Shown here piece by piece: positions 33,269-42,438 of a stretch of DNA of 64,000 bases. Source of the stretch: an uncultured bacterium (GTDB lineage: Bacteria; Cyanobacteriota; Vampirovibrionia; Gastranaerophilales; Gastranaerophilaceae); the NCBI GenBank assembly GCA_947073645.1, contig CAMTMK010000001.1, forward strand, positions 62,001-126,000, given 5' to 3'. The notes beneath the pieces were generated by a model. The model was not told where the DNA came from. It searched no databases and worked only from the letters and a program-made list of their open reading frames with translations. Numbering within the stretch: position 1 is the first letter of the stretch; the number at the start of each line of letters is the position of its first letter. Made by a program: the position numbers and the translations under genes.

Positions 33269-34000
33269 TTATTCGTTCACACCATAGCCAAATAGTGCAA
33301 AATCATATTTTGTCGGGTCGGCAGGGTCGAATTTGCGCAGATTTTCCGTTATTTCAAGAACAGATTTAAAATCGTTTGCGTTGCGGGTCAAGAGTCCCAT
33401 TTCGCGTGACAATCTTGCAACATGCGTATCTAATGGGATTAGCAAATCTGATGCAGGCATAAAATTCCAAATCCCAAAATCTACAGGGCCTTTTCTTACC
33501 ATCCAGCGCAAAAACATACACATACGCTTCATAGCCCCGCCTTTTTTGGGGTCAGGAATCATAAATTTAAACCCCATTGAAGAAACAGCTTGCGAATAAA
33601 AGTAGTCACAGACAGGAATGAACATATTATCAGAGTTTTCATAACCGTATTTAAAAAGTTCTTCCAATCCGCCGTCTTTTTCATACAGTTTGCGCATTAT
33701 AGAAAAAATTTGCGCGAAATCTTCAGGTTTCCCAAAACGATAATTAAAATTCCCCAAAATTTTCGGTTCAAAATTCAAAATAAAATTATGCGGTTCGTTT
33801 TGTGCAATTTCAAACAACGTATCAAGTTTTTTGATAAAAACTTTTCGCTGGCCATATGCAACCAAAGATGCAATAAATCCGGCAATTTCAATATCTTCTT
33901 TTTTTGTAAATCTGTGCGGAAACTGTATCGGGTCATCTTTTATAAAATCAACTGTTTCATACTTTTCGGCAAGTTTGTCAATTTCGGATTGCGTAATCAT
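33269..34000 (-). CDS. DUF2400 / TIGR02757-family protein
   Basis: 243-aa protein matching DUF2400. FPHRFTKKEDIEIAGFIASLVAYGQRK near the N-terminus and the FLRWMVRKGPVDFGIWNFMPASDLLIPLDTHV region (in pieces) are diagnostic. The latter recalls HhH-GPD DNA glycosylase-like folds, with LDTHVARLSREMGL resembling the catalytic LDTHV turn of that superfamily. The function is unproven. It overlaps tadA by 4 bp and is last in a four-gene operon: response regulator, kinase, tadA, DUF2400. Confidence 0.88.
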   Translation of the reverse strand: MITQSEIDKLAEKYETVDFIKDDPIQFPHRFTKKEDIEIAGFIASLVAYGQRKVFIKKLDTLFEIAQNEPHNFILNFEPKILGNFNYRFGKPEDFAQIFSIMRKLYEKDGGLEELFKYGYENSDNMFIPVCDYFYSQAVSSMGFKFMIPDPKKGGAMKRMCMFLRWMVRKGPVDFGIWNFMPASDLLIPLDTHVARLSREMGLLTRNANDFKSVLEITENLRKFDPADPTKYDFALFGYGVNE

Positions 34001-34413
34001 CTTAACTCCTTAAAATACTTACTCAACATTTTATCACATTCTTCTTCCATAATCCCGCCGTAAACCTTCATTTTTGAATTAGCCAACTTTCTAACATCAA
34101 TACTTGAGCCTAACGCACCGTAATTCACATCATAAGACCCAAAATAAACGGTTTTGATACGGGAATTCACAATCGCCCATGCGCACATCGGACATGGTTC
34201 AAGCGTAACATACATTTCGCAGTCGTCTAACCGCCAACGTCCCAGTTTTTTGGAAGCTTCGCGGATTGCAAGAATTTCTGCATGCGCCGTAACATCGTTC
34301 AATTCCTCTTTTCTGTTATATGCTGATGCAATTACTTCGCCGTCTTTAACGATTATCGCACCAACAGGAATTTCCAAACCTGCTTGTTCTGCAACTTCTA
34401 TAGCACGTTTCAT
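33997..34413 (-). CDS. tadA: tRNA-specific adenosine deaminase
   Basis: Converts wobble adenosine to inosine in tRNA-Arg(ACG). The ATG at 34413 overlaps the kinase stop (ATGA) and has GAGG upstream, giving 138 aa; a longer upstream frame is unlikely. HAE (44-46) has the zinc His and the proton-shuttle Glu. PCPMC (73-77) supplies the two zinc Cys. The NSRIKTVYFGSYD and GALGS segments are family-typical. Confidence 0.93.
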   Translation of the reverse strand: MKRAIEVAEQAGLEIPVGAIIVKDGEVIASAYNRKEELNDVTAHAEILAIREASKKLGRWRLDDCEMYVTLEPCPMCAWAIVNSRIKTVYFGSYDVNYGALGSSIDVRKLANSKMKVYGGIMEEECDKMLSKYFKELR

Positions 34414-36065
34414 GCCAGCCTCAATGTTACTTCTGCACAGAACCCGCAAGTTTCGTCGCTATGAAGTTTAATATCACCATTCATTGCCTCAACCAAACCC
34501 TTTACGATAAACAATCCCAAACCCGTACCGCGTGTTGTTCTTGTTGTGTTATCATCAAGGCGGATAAATTTTTCAAAAAGTTTTTTAAGCTTTGACGGCG
34601 GAATAACTTCGCAATCATTTTTGAAAAATATTTTAGCTTTTTTACGGGAAATTGCAGTATCAACAACGATTTTAGAACCTTCTGATGCATATTTTGCACC
34701 GTTTTCAAGAAGGTTCACAAACACCTGTAACAATCTGTCTTTATCAGCAAGAACAAGCGGAAAATCTTCACTCACATTAAATATAATTTCTTTCTGCTCT
34801 TTATTTTTAATCAGAACGCGTGCTTCTTCAAGAATTTCGGGAATCCAAACTTCTTCAATATTTGTACGCAAACGCATTCCCTCAATATCAGGAATAGTAA
34901 GCAGGTCTTCGATTAAACGTTTCAAGCGCTCAGACTGCTCTTTAATAACCCTTAAAGACTTTTGTTTTGTTTCTTCATCAATTACAATATCCTGACGCAT
35001 CAAACGTGATGTATAACCTTGAATACTTGTCAGAGGAGTTCTCAACTCGTGGCTTACGGTATCAATAAGGTTTGAGCGGAATTCATTCAACTGTTTCAAT
35101 TCAACGTTATTTTTCTTTAATTGAATATAAGATTTATGGATTTCGGTCGCCATTCGGTTAAACTCAAACGCAAGGAATATAATCTCATGCGGAGTGAATG
35201 CAGTTGTCAAAAGTCTTATTTGACGTTCATAGTTACCTTTAGAAATCGCAATAATCCCTTTGAATAACTGTCTTATATTAATATAAAGATAATATGTATA
35301 AAGCCCGATTACTAAAATAATTGCAAATGTCGCAAACAAGCAGGATAAAAGGATTTTCCAACTATTATTGGTAATAGCTTTTTGTGTAAGCTTTTCCGTT
35401 GTATTTACAATAATAGTAATCTTAGGTTCATCTTTTGAAACATATACAAGAGGCTGGTTTTTTATATCACCAAAAATTATCGGTTCATTTTTTTTAAGTT
35501 TTTTGGGAAGTAATGATATTGTTTTTTTATAAGCTTCATCAGTATAATTATGCTCAGCCATTAAATCGCCGTCATTTGTAATAACGTAAATTTGTCTTTT
35601 ATCATCTTTCAATGATTTAAACAACTCATCTCTTACCGCATCAAGTTTGTATGTTGCTACAAGATATTGATTTTCTGAGATTTTTAAAGGAACTGTAGCT
35701 TTTTTCTTTTCTTTGTTGCGTGCATGAATTTCAGCTAATCCGTCAGCCCCGACAACTTCAAGATTTTCACAATCCGGAAGTTTTGCCACTACTGATTTTA
35801 AATAGGCATTTTTTGCCTGAGGGGTTTTGAAATACCCCGTAGAAAAAACAATATGTTCAAGGTTATTGGTAACTGTTTTGTTGAAAAAATCAATCTCGTC
35901 AGAAACCATATTAGCAACCAGTACCGCAGATTCTCTCAGCTGATTCCGCATTGCCTGCTGGTTAACATTATTGATAACAAACGCACTTATAGACATCGGA
36001 ATTACAACAGCAAAAACAAATACTATTGCGATTTGTTCAACAATTTTTAAATGTTTTCCAAACAT
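34410..36065 (-). CDS. membrane sensor histidine kinase
   Basis: 551-aa kinase. Transmembrane helices at about 10-32 and 232-258 enclose an extracytoplasmic dCache-like sensor domain. A HAMP linker follows (about 258-310), then HisKA with phospho-His in DTVSHELRTPLTSI, and HATPase_c with NLLENGAKYASEG, a DD/G region, and GTGLGLFIVKG. It lies 4 bp after the response regulator gene and overlaps tadA. The two-component pair sits in front of a tRNA gene-modification enzyme. The stimulus is unknown. Confidence 0.92.
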   Translation of the reverse strand: MFGKHLKIVEQIAIVFVFAVVIPMSISAFVINNVNQQAMRNQLRESAVLVANMVSDEIDFFNKTVTNNLEHIVFSTGYFKTPQAKNAYLKSVVAKLPDCENLEVVGADGLAEIHARNKEKKKATVPLKISENQYLVATYKLDAVRDELFKSLKDDKRQIYVITNDGDLMAEHNYTDEAYKKTISLLPKKLKKNEPIIFGDIKNQPLVYVSKDEPKITIIVNTTEKLTQKAITNNSWKILLSCLFATFAIILVIGLYTYYLYINIRQLFKGIIAISKGNYERQIRLLTTAFTPHEIIFLAFEFNRMATEIHKSYIQLKKNNVELKQLNEFRSNLIDTVSHELRTPLTSIQGYTSRLMRQDIVIDEETKQKSLRVIKEQSERLKRLIEDLLTIPDIEGMRLRTNIEEVWIPEILEEARVLIKNKEQKEIIFNVSEDFPLVLADKDRLLQVFVNLLENGAKYASEGSKIVVDTAISRKKAKIFFKNDCEVIPPSKLKKLFEKFIRLDDNTTRTTRGTGLGLFIVKGLVEAMNGDIKLHSDETCGFCAEVTLRLA

Positions 36066-36069
36066 ACTA

Positions 36070-36777
36070 CTACTCTTCCCCGAACGGCGTTAGTTTGTAA
36101 CCAACATTTGTTACAGTATGCAGATACTTTGGATGTTTTGTATCAGGTTCAATTTTGTTCCTCAATCCGCCGACATGAACCCTCAGCATTCTGACATCTT
36201 CGTTGCTGTCATAGCCCCAGACTTCATCCAAAAGTGTTGCAAGTTTTACTGCATTATTAAAATGTTGAAGCAGACAATATAAAATTTCAAATTCAGTTGG
36301 TGTTAATTTAACCCTTTTATTAACAACAACAGCTTCCAATGTTTCGGGGAAAATTGTAATATCACCAGCCTGCAAAACCTCATCAGACAAAGCCGTTTTA
36401 TCTTCAATCTGATTGCGTCTTAAAAGAACCCTGATACGTAATAAAACTTCCTGAATATCAAAAGGTTTTACCAGATAATCATCCGCCCCGCAGTCAAAAC
36501 CTTCTGTCTTGTCATCAATCGTACCTTTTGCCGTAAGCATTAAAATCGGTATAGCCAATTTAGCCTGACGAATATTTTTGCAAACGTCAAACCCATTCAT
36601 TTTAGGCATCATAACATCAAGCAGAATAAGGTCATATGTGTTATTCAAAGCCTTATTAAGCCCTTCTAACCCGTTTGACGCAGTATCGACAAAATACCCG
36701 CTTGCTCTTACGTCAAACTCTAAAAGTTCTCTGATTTCGTCATCATCATCGACTATTAAAATTCTTTTTTCACTCAT
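36070..36777 (-). CDS. OmpR/PhoB-family response regulator
   Basis: 235 aa. The receiver domain (1-120) has the acidic pocket DDDDE at 10-14, phospho-acceptor Asp54 in DLILLDVMMPKMNG, Lys in YLVKPF, and the switch Thr in MLTAKG. The winged-helix domain (about 135-230) ends VRMLRVHVGGLRNKIEPD and VGYKLTPF. It pairs with the kinase 4 bp downstream. The promoter region is shared with divergent rseP (91 bp), raising the possibility that it regulates the envelope protease. Confidence 0.94.
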   Translation of the reverse strand: MSEKRILIVDDDDEIRELLEFDVRASGYFVDTASNGLEGLNKALNNTYDLILLDVMMPKMNGFDVCKNIRQAKLAIPILMLTAKGTIDDKTEGFDCGADDYLVKPFDIQEVLLRIRVLLRRNQIEDKTALSDEVLQAGDITIFPETLEAVVVNKRVKLTPTEFEILYCLLQHFNNAVKLATLLDEVWGYDSNEDVRMLRVHVGGLRNKIEPDTKHPKYLHTVTNVGYKLTPFGEE

Positions 36778-36867
36778 TTTCTCTAATCCTTTAAAATAAT
36801 TTTATAAGAATTTTACGGTTTTGGCAATATTTTATGATAGAATATTTAACAAAAAGAGAGGAAAAAT

Positions 36868-38241
36868 ATGGCTACCATTATAATGATTTTACTGATAAGC
36901 ATCCTAATCCTTGTACACGAAGCAGGACACTTCTTTTCTGCAAGAATGTTCGGTATAAAAGTAGACAAATTCGGAATAGGTCTGCCAATCGGACCGACAT
37001 TGTGGGAGAAAAAAGTCGGTGATATAACACTTGTTATCCACGCGTTTCTATTCGGCGGATACGTTTCTTTTCCTGATGATGACAAAGAATCAGATGTCCC
37101 TGCAGATTCAAAAGACAGACTTATGAACCGTCCTGCATGGCAAAGAGCAATAGTATTTTCAGCAGGTGTTCTGGCAAACGTAATTTGTGCTTTTGTACTT
37201 GTATTTTTAACAGCTTGCTTGTGGCACAATATGCCGTCAGGCAAATTCGATACTTATGTAACAAAAATCACTGCACCTAAAGAAGCTTCTGTTTGGCAAT
37301 CCGGAATGCAAGCCGGCGATAAAATCATAGAAATTAACGGTTCATCCGCTGACACAAAATATGCATTAAACCTTTATGCAATGTACAGCGCATCATTTGA
37401 CGGCAAAACAGATAAGGATTTAGTTGAAAAAAATTACACTAACCTAAAAAAAATCAACCAAGCTTTCCCGCGTGAAGAAATTATCGAAAAAGGTTTGATT
37501 GTAAAACTTCCGCAAAGCATTCAAGAAGAAAAAATTATCTTAAACAAAAATATTCTAAACGCTGTAGAACTCTATAAAAATGATGAAGTAAACCTTTCAG
37601 ATACACAAATTAAACTGCGTGATGAAATTAAAAACAAAAAATTCTTAGAAGCTGACGGAACATATTCATTGAATGATTTGGCTTATGCAATGTCAGATAA
37701 CCAAAAACCAATCGATATCAAAGTTTTAAGAAATGACAAGGTCGTAACGCTTAATACGCTTTACTCTGATAAAGACGGCTTGATAGGTATTGAAATCGAC
37801 CGCAAAGAAAAATTAATCCCCGTAACAGGCATCAAATCAGCATTTAAAACAAGCTGGGATTATCTTTACAACGAAACAAAATCAATGTTAATTGTATTAA
37901 AACAGCTGTTTACAGGTAAAATCCCATTGAAAAATATGCACGGTGTTGTATTGATTACAAAAGTCGGCGGAGATATCATCAGCAACGACGGAATTTTCTA
38001 CGGAATACTTTTAACAGCAGTAATTTCAATGAACCTTGCAATATTGAATATTCTGCCAATCCCTGCACTTGACGGCGGTCACTTGTTATTCTTGTTAATA
38101 GAAAAAATTACGGGAAAACCTGTAAACGAACAGGTTGCAGAAAAAATAATGACGGTATTCTTTGCACTGCTCATAGCGCTGTTGGTGTTTGTACTGTTCA
38201 ACGATATTTATGTGCTGGTTCAACCGTTATTTACAAAATAA
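36868..38241 (+). CDS. rseP: RIP metalloprotease RseP (site-2 protease)
   Basis: 457-aa inner-membrane zinc protease that cleaves transmembrane anti-sigma factors or signal peptides. HEAGH is at 17-21 in the first helix. A PDZ domain lies at about 130-320 (QSGMQAGDKIIEINGSSA). NILPIPALDGGHLLF gives the third zinc ligand near the C-terminus. The periplasmic region carries an extra insertion of about 100 residues between PDZ halves. AGAGAGG precedes the ATG, and a strong terminator follows the stop. Confidence 0.94.
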   Translation: MATIIMILLISILILVHEAGHFFSARMFGIKVDKFGIGLPIGPTLWEKKVGDITLVIHAFLFGGYVSFPDDDKESDVPADSKDRLMNRPAWQRAIVFSAGVLANVICAFVLVFLTACLWHNMPSGKFDTYVTKITAPKEASVWQSGMQAGDKIIEINGSSADTKYALNLYAMYSASFDGKTDKDLVEKNYTNLKKINQAFPREEIIEKGLIVKLPQSIQEEKIILNKNILNAVELYKNDEVNLSDTQIKLRDEIKNKKFLEADGTYSLNDLAYAMSDNQKPIDIKVLRNDKVVTLNTLYSDKDGLIGIEIDRKEKLIPVTGIKSAFKTSWDYLYNETKSMLIVLKQLFTGKIPLKNMHGVVLITKVGGDIISNDGIFYGILLTAVISMNLAILNILPIPALDGGHLLFLLIEKITGKPVNEQVAEKIMTVFFALLIALLVFVLFNDIYVLVQPLFTK

Positions 38242-38270
38242 AAAAAAGAGCCTTTCGGCTCTTTTTTTTA
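38240..38270. terminator. bidirectional terminator between rseP and the SPFH gene
   Basis: AAAAAAAGAGCC-TTTC-GGCTCTTTTTTT. It lies between convergent genes and has U runs in both directions. Confidence 0.93.
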
Positions 38271-39056
38271 TTTCTTACTTATGTTGATAAATGGCATCGA
38301 ACCGCCTAACATATATTCAGGAAGTTTTCCGTCCCATTTTTGTACAGCTTCGTATTCAACAAGAGCTTTATTTTGTGTAAGAGCGTGTGCTCTGATTGAC
38401 ATTGATTTTGCTTCTGCTTCTGCTGAAATAAGCTTTTGTTTAGCTTCTTCTTGGATTTGAACTGTTTTATTTTTAGCACGCAATGCTTCTTGTTCTGCAG
38501 TAACTTTGCTTTCAATAGCTTTTTCAAACACACCGGAGTAGGCAATTGCTGTCATTTGGAAATCAGTCACATCAACATATTTTGGCGCAAGATGACTTTG
38601 AAGTTTTATCAAGATTTCTTGAGTAGCTTTTTCTCTATTTGCAACTAAATCTTGTGCATTCCATTTACCGATAACATCTTTGATTGTACCTTCAACAACA
38701 GGATTTACAACTGTATCAAAGTAATTCATACCAACTTCTCTGTACATTTTGTGAGCGTTTTCTGGCTGTAAGTTGTAGTTAAGAACGTATGTAATTTTTG
38801 CCTGCTGAATATCTTTTGTATAAACAGAAGTTTCAATGTAATTTTTCTGAGTTTTAACGTTCATATTTTTGATTGTAGAAATAAACGGTGTAACAAAGTG
38901 AACACCTTCCGTAAAGCTGTTTGGCGAAACTTTTCCAAGAGTAACCTTAACTCCGCGTTCACCGACACCTACGATTGCAATCGGGTTAAAAAATGCGATA
39001 AAAATTATCAACAATGTGACAATAATTAATGGTCCGATAAATTTGTTTTCTTCCAT
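38268..39056 (-). CDS. SPFH/prohibitin-family membrane protein
   Basis: 262 aa. One N-terminal membrane helix (about 7-27) is followed by the SPFH domain (30-190) with GERGVKVTLGKVSPNSFTEG and YVLNYNLQPENAHKMYREVG. An Ala/Glu-rich coiled coil follows (190-235, VTAEQEALRAKNKTVQIQEEA). Such proteins form ring-like membrane scaffolds and often associate with FtsH-type proteases. It is preceded by a small two-helix membrane gene in the same operon, which may be a partner. Confidence 0.9.
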   Translation of the reverse strand: MEENKFIGPLIIVTLLIIFIAFFNPIAIVGVGERGVKVTLGKVSPNSFTEGVHFVTPFISTIKNMNVKTQKNYIETSVYTKDIQQAKITYVLNYNLQPENAHKMYREVGMNYFDTVVNPVVEGTIKDVIGKWNAQDLVANREKATQEILIKLQSHLAPKYVDVTDFQMTAIAYSGVFEKAIESKVTAEQEALRAKNKTVQIQEEAKQKLISAEAEAKSMSIRAHALTQNKALVEYEAVQKWDGKLPEYMLGGSMPFINISKK

Positions 39057-39064
39057 GTCTTCTC

Positions 39065-39253
39065 CTAAATTCCTGCAACAGAAAGCGCTGCGTAAAGTAT
39101 AACAATAATTAATGCAAAAATTCCATAACAGTTTGCGATTAATTTACCATGAGTTTGATATAAGTTCTTTTTCAAAACCAGACTTAAAAGCATAATAACA
39201 AGGTTTGTAAAAATTACAAACGCTAAAAGTAAAAATAAAATTCTTAAAGGCAT
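39065..39253 (-). CDS. small two-helix membrane protein
   Basis: 62-aa protein with two hydrophobic spans (about 4-26 and 41-60) joined by a short basic loop, KKNLYQTHGK. A GGGAG site lies upstream of the ATG. It ends 8 bp before the SPFH gene on the same strand, so the two form an operon. I do not recognise a family. A role as accessory subunit of the SPFH scaffold is inferred from position only. Confidence 0.72.
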   Translation of the reverse strand: MPLRILFLLLAFVIFTNLVIMLLSLVLKKNLYQTHGKLIANCYGIFALIIVILYAALSVAGI

Positions 39254-39369
39254 ACTATTCTCCCATTTTAAAAAAATTGTAAATTATAAATTAATACAAC
39301 AAATCATACATATGCTTGAGTTTTTAAATTTCCGCTTTTTTATAATAAATGATGAAAGGAGAAATTTAT

Positions 39370-40572
39370 ATGTGGGAAAAAGATATTAACATTAATGAGG
39401 TTAAAGAAATCCGCACAAGAACAACGGTTTATTTTGGTGTAGGCGCTATCAAAAAAATTGACGATATCGCACGAATTTTAAAAGAAAAAGGAATAGACAA
39501 AGTTATCGTAATGTCAGGCAGAAACGCTTACAAAGCGACAGGCGCCTGGGATTATGTAGAAAAAGCTTTGAAAGATAACGGCATCGGTTTCGTAAACTAC
39601 GCAGAAGTAACTCCAAACCCGACAACAGAACACGTAAATGATGCAGCAAAACTAGCAAAAGATTTTGGTGCAAAAGCTGTAATTGCAATAGGTGGAGGCT
39701 CTCCAACAGATGCAGGAAAATCAGTTGCAATTTTACTTGAATACCCTGAAAAAACTGCCGAAGATATCTACGATTTTACATTTGCACCTGATAGGGCTGT
39801 TCCAATTGTATCAATCAACCTAACTCATGGAACAGGTACGGAAACAAACAGATTTGCGGTTGTAACAAACCTTGAAAAAAACTTCAAACCTGCAATCGCA
39901 TACGACTGCATCTATCCAATGTTTGCAATCGATGACCCGCAATTAATGACAAAATTGTCGCCAAAACAAACAAGATATGTTTCAATTGATGCGGTTAACC
40001 ACGTAGTAGAGGCTGCGACTTCTGCCGTTGCATCACCTTATTCAATTTCACTTGCAAAAGATGTAATTGAACTTGTTGCAAAATATCTTCCAAAAGCATT
40101 GGAAAATCCTGATGATTTGGAAGCAAGATATTTCCTTGCATACGCGGCATTAATGGGCGGTGTAAGCTTTGATAACGGATTATTGCACTATACACACGCA
40201 TTAGAGCACCCGTTGAGTGCTGTTAAACCTGAACTTTCACATGGTTTAGGCTTGGCAATTCTTCTACCTGCCGTTGTAAAAACAATTTATAAAGACAAAC
40301 CTCACGTACTTGCAGATATCTTAGCTCCGATTGCACCGGACTTGAAAGGTGAACCTTCAGAAGCTGAAAAGGCAGGAAAACTTGTTCAAGATTGGTTATT
40401 TTCAGTTGGTGTAACCGAAAAACTTGAAGACGAAGGATTGACAGATATCGATAAACTTGTAGATTTGGTTTATACAACCCCGTCACTTGAAAGCTTGGTT
40501 CAAATCGGACCGTCTGGATGTGGATGCGAAATTGTAAAAGAAATTTATCAAAACTCTGTAAAACCAATGTAA
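39370..40572 (+). CDS. iron-containing alcohol dehydrogenase
   Basis: 400-aa group III alcohol dehydrogenase, probably NAD(P)H-dependent butanol or ethanol dehydrogenase. The ATG at 39370 is preceded by AAAGGAG. The nucleotide site is IGGGSPTDAGKS. The iron ligands are expected in the sequence between DAVNHVVEAATS, HYTHALEHPLSA and SHGLGLAILLP. TELSPTQTRYVSIDA-like text confirms the family (here TKLSPKQTRYVSIDA). It reduces aldehydes to alcohols during fermentation, consistent with the D-lactate dehydrogenase and PPi glycolysis nearby. A terminator follows immediately. Confidence 0.92.
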   Translation: MWEKDININEVKEIRTRTTVYFGVGAIKKIDDIARILKEKGIDKVIVMSGRNAYKATGAWDYVEKALKDNGIGFVNYAEVTPNPTTEHVNDAAKLAKDFGAKAVIAIGGGSPTDAGKSVAILLEYPEKTAEDIYDFTFAPDRAVPIVSINLTHGTGTETNRFAVVTNLEKNFKPAIAYDCIYPMFAIDDPQLMTKLSPKQTRYVSIDAVNHVVEAATSAVASPYSISLAKDVIELVAKYLPKALENPDDLEARYFLAYAALMGGVSFDNGLLHYTHALEHPLSAVKPELSHGLGLAILLPAVVKTIYKDKPHVLADILAPIAPDLKGEPSEAEKAGKLVQDWLFSVGVTEKLEDEGLTDIDKLVDLVYTTPSLESLVQIGPSGCGCEIVKEIYQNSVKPM

Positions 40573-40600
40573 AAAAGAGCGCTCAAGCGCTCTTTTTTTT
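40571..40600 (+). terminator. intrinsic terminator after the alcohol dehydrogenase
   Basis: AAAAAAGAGCGCT-CA-AGCGCTCTTTTTTTT, a perfect stem followed by an 8-T run. Confidence 0.94.
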
Positions 40601-40604
40601 GTAT

Positions 40605-40610
40605 TATAAT
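40605..40610 (+). promoter_or_regulatory. -10 box directly ahead of the U32 gene
   Basis: TATAAT, then six bases, then the ATG at 40617, with no ribosome site between. The spacing indicates a leaderless mRNA. The -35 region falls in the preceding terminator and is poor. Confidence 0.45.
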
Positions 40611-40616
40611 CAAATT

Positions 40617-42350
40617 ATGATTGAACTTCTTGCACCTGCAAAAGACAAAGAAACAGCGATTTGCGCAATCGAAAGCGGATGTGATGCTTTGTATATGGGC
40701 GCGCCGAATTTCGGCGCGCGTCAGGCTGTCGGAAACTCTTTAGAGGATATTAAAGAAGTTGTTGATTACGCTCACAAATTTTATGTGAAAGTTCATATCA
40801 CAATTAATACAATTTTGACAGATGATGAACTAAAACAAGCACAAGAACTCATTTTTAAGCTTTATGAAATTGGCGTTGATGCAATTATTGTTCAGGATAT
40901 GGGAATTTTTAAACTTGCAGTTGAAGGCAAATTACCGCCGATACCAATTCACGCAAGCACACAATGCGATAACAGAACTTTAGAAAAAGCAAAATTCTTT
41001 GATGATATGGGGATTTCTCGTGTAATCCTTGCCCGCGAGCTTTCGATTGAACAAATTAAAGAAATTTGCACAAATATTAATGCAGAAGTCGAAACTTTCA
41101 TCCATGGTGCACTTTGCGTATCTTACAGCGGTCAGTGCTATTTAAGCCACTACATTGGCGGACGCTCCGCAAACAGAGGTGAATGCGCCCAGGTTTGCCG
41201 TAAAAAATATACTCTTATTGATGAGGACGGCAAAATTATCGCAAAAGACAAATACCTTTTGAGCTTGAGAGACTTTAACGCATCAAAACACATTAAAAAA
41301 CTTATTGACGTCGGCGTAAAATCATTCAAAATCGAAGGTAGACTAAAAGACAAAAATTACGTCAAAAACGTTGTCGCATTTTATCGCAAAGAAATTAATA
41401 AATTTGCACCTAAAACATCTTCCGGCAAAGTATTCTTGGATTTTGAGCCCGATGTAAACAAAAGTTTTAACCGCGGATTTACAGACTATTTTCTTGACGG
41501 ACGCAAACATTGCTACAATTTTGAAACCCCAAAAGCTGTCGGTGAATATTTGGGAAAAATTAAAAGAGTCGGAAAAGATTACTTTGAAATTGATGCGGAA
41601 CTTTCTAAACAAGACGGATTATATTTTAACGGGCAAGGTTGCCTTGTGAATAAAGTTGAAAACAAAAAAGTTTACCCCAACAGAATGGACGGAATTGCCG
41701 TCGGAATTGATGTATACAGAAATTTTGATGCAAAATTTGAAAAACAACTCGAAAATTCCAAAATAAAACGCAGAATTGAGGTTAAATTCACATGCAAAAA
41801 CGGGATTTTAAAAGCAACTGATGAAGATAAAAATTCGGTCGAAATTGTAATTTTAGCAAATGAGCCACCGAAAAACCCTGAAAAAATGCAAGAAACATTT
41901 ATCAAACAATTACAAAAAACAGGTGACAGTGACTTTTACGTTAGCGACATAACGGTTGATAATTTACCGTTTATGCCTGTGTCAGAAATTAACGAACTCC
42001 GTCGTACAATTCTTACACAATTAATGCAAGAACGTGTAAAAAATCACACAAGGGAAACACAAAATCCACTAAAATACACAGAATTTCCACAAAAAAGATT
42101 AGATTGCAGAGCAAATATCCACAATAGTATAGCAAAAAGTTTCTACGAAACCTGCGGATGTGAAGTTTGTGAGATGTCAGCAGAAAGCGGTTCAAAACCT
42201 ACAGAACTTATGCGTACAAAACACTGCTTAAAATTCGCTCACAATATGTGTAAATCAGCCCAAAAACTTTTCCTGATTGATGAAAAAGGTAAAAAATACC
42301 CGCTTAAATTTGATTGCAAAAACTGTGAAATGATAGTGCTGCGCCCTTGA
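40617..42350 (+). CDS. peptidase U32-family RNA hydroxylase-like protein
   Basis: 577 aa. U32 enzymes such as RlhA and TrhP hydroxylate rRNA or tRNA pyrimidines using prephenate and an iron-sulfur cluster. The four expected cluster cysteines are present: Cys167 and Cys174 (LCVSYSGQCYLS), Cys190 and Cys194 (RGECAQVCR). The U32 core covers about 1-330. A DUF3656-like C-terminal region (about 350-480) is followed by a short Cys-containing tail. The substrate, 23S rRNA or tRNA, cannot be decided. The start at 40617 fits a leaderless mRNA; the upstream extension lies in the terminator. Confidence 0.9.
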   Translation: MIELLAPAKDKETAICAIESGCDALYMGAPNFGARQAVGNSLEDIKEVVDYAHKFYVKVHITINTILTDDELKQAQELIFKLYEIGVDAIIVQDMGIFKLAVEGKLPPIPIHASTQCDNRTLEKAKFFDDMGISRVILARELSIEQIKEICTNINAEVETFIHGALCVSYSGQCYLSHYIGGRSANRGECAQVCRKKYTLIDEDGKIIAKDKYLLSLRDFNASKHIKKLIDVGVKSFKIEGRLKDKNYVKNVVAFYRKEINKFAPKTSSGKVFLDFEPDVNKSFNRGFTDYFLDGRKHCYNFETPKAVGEYLGKIKRVGKDYFEIDAELSKQDGLYFNGQGCLVNKVENKKVYPNRMDGIAVGIDVYRNFDAKFEKQLENSKIKRRIEVKFTCKNGILKATDEDKNSVEIVILANEPPKNPEKMQETFIKQLQKTGDSDFYVSDITVDNLPFMPVSEINELRRTILTQLMQERVKNHTRETQNPLKYTEFPQKRLDCRANIHNSIAKSFYETCGCEVCEMSAESGSKPTELMRTKHCLKFAHNMCKSAQKLFLIDEKGKKYPLKFDCKNCEMIVLRP

Positions 42351-42376
42351 CTTTAGCTAAATCCTCATTAAATATA

Positions 42377-42392
42377 TCATACGAAAGTATGA
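42377..42392 (+). other. GNRA-type hairpin upstream of the TPR gene
   Basis: TCATAC-GAAA-GTATGA in the 88-bp gap. It may be a small structured 5'UTR element; there is no further support. Confidence 0.3.
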
Positions 42393-42438
42393 CGTCTAAA
42401 ATCGTGTTTTAGGATATAGTAGTCTTGAGGGTACAATT

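Noticed and set aside
36834-37022. 62-codon frame overlapping the start of rseP
   Set aside because: It is an out-of-frame shadow of rseP with no independent support.
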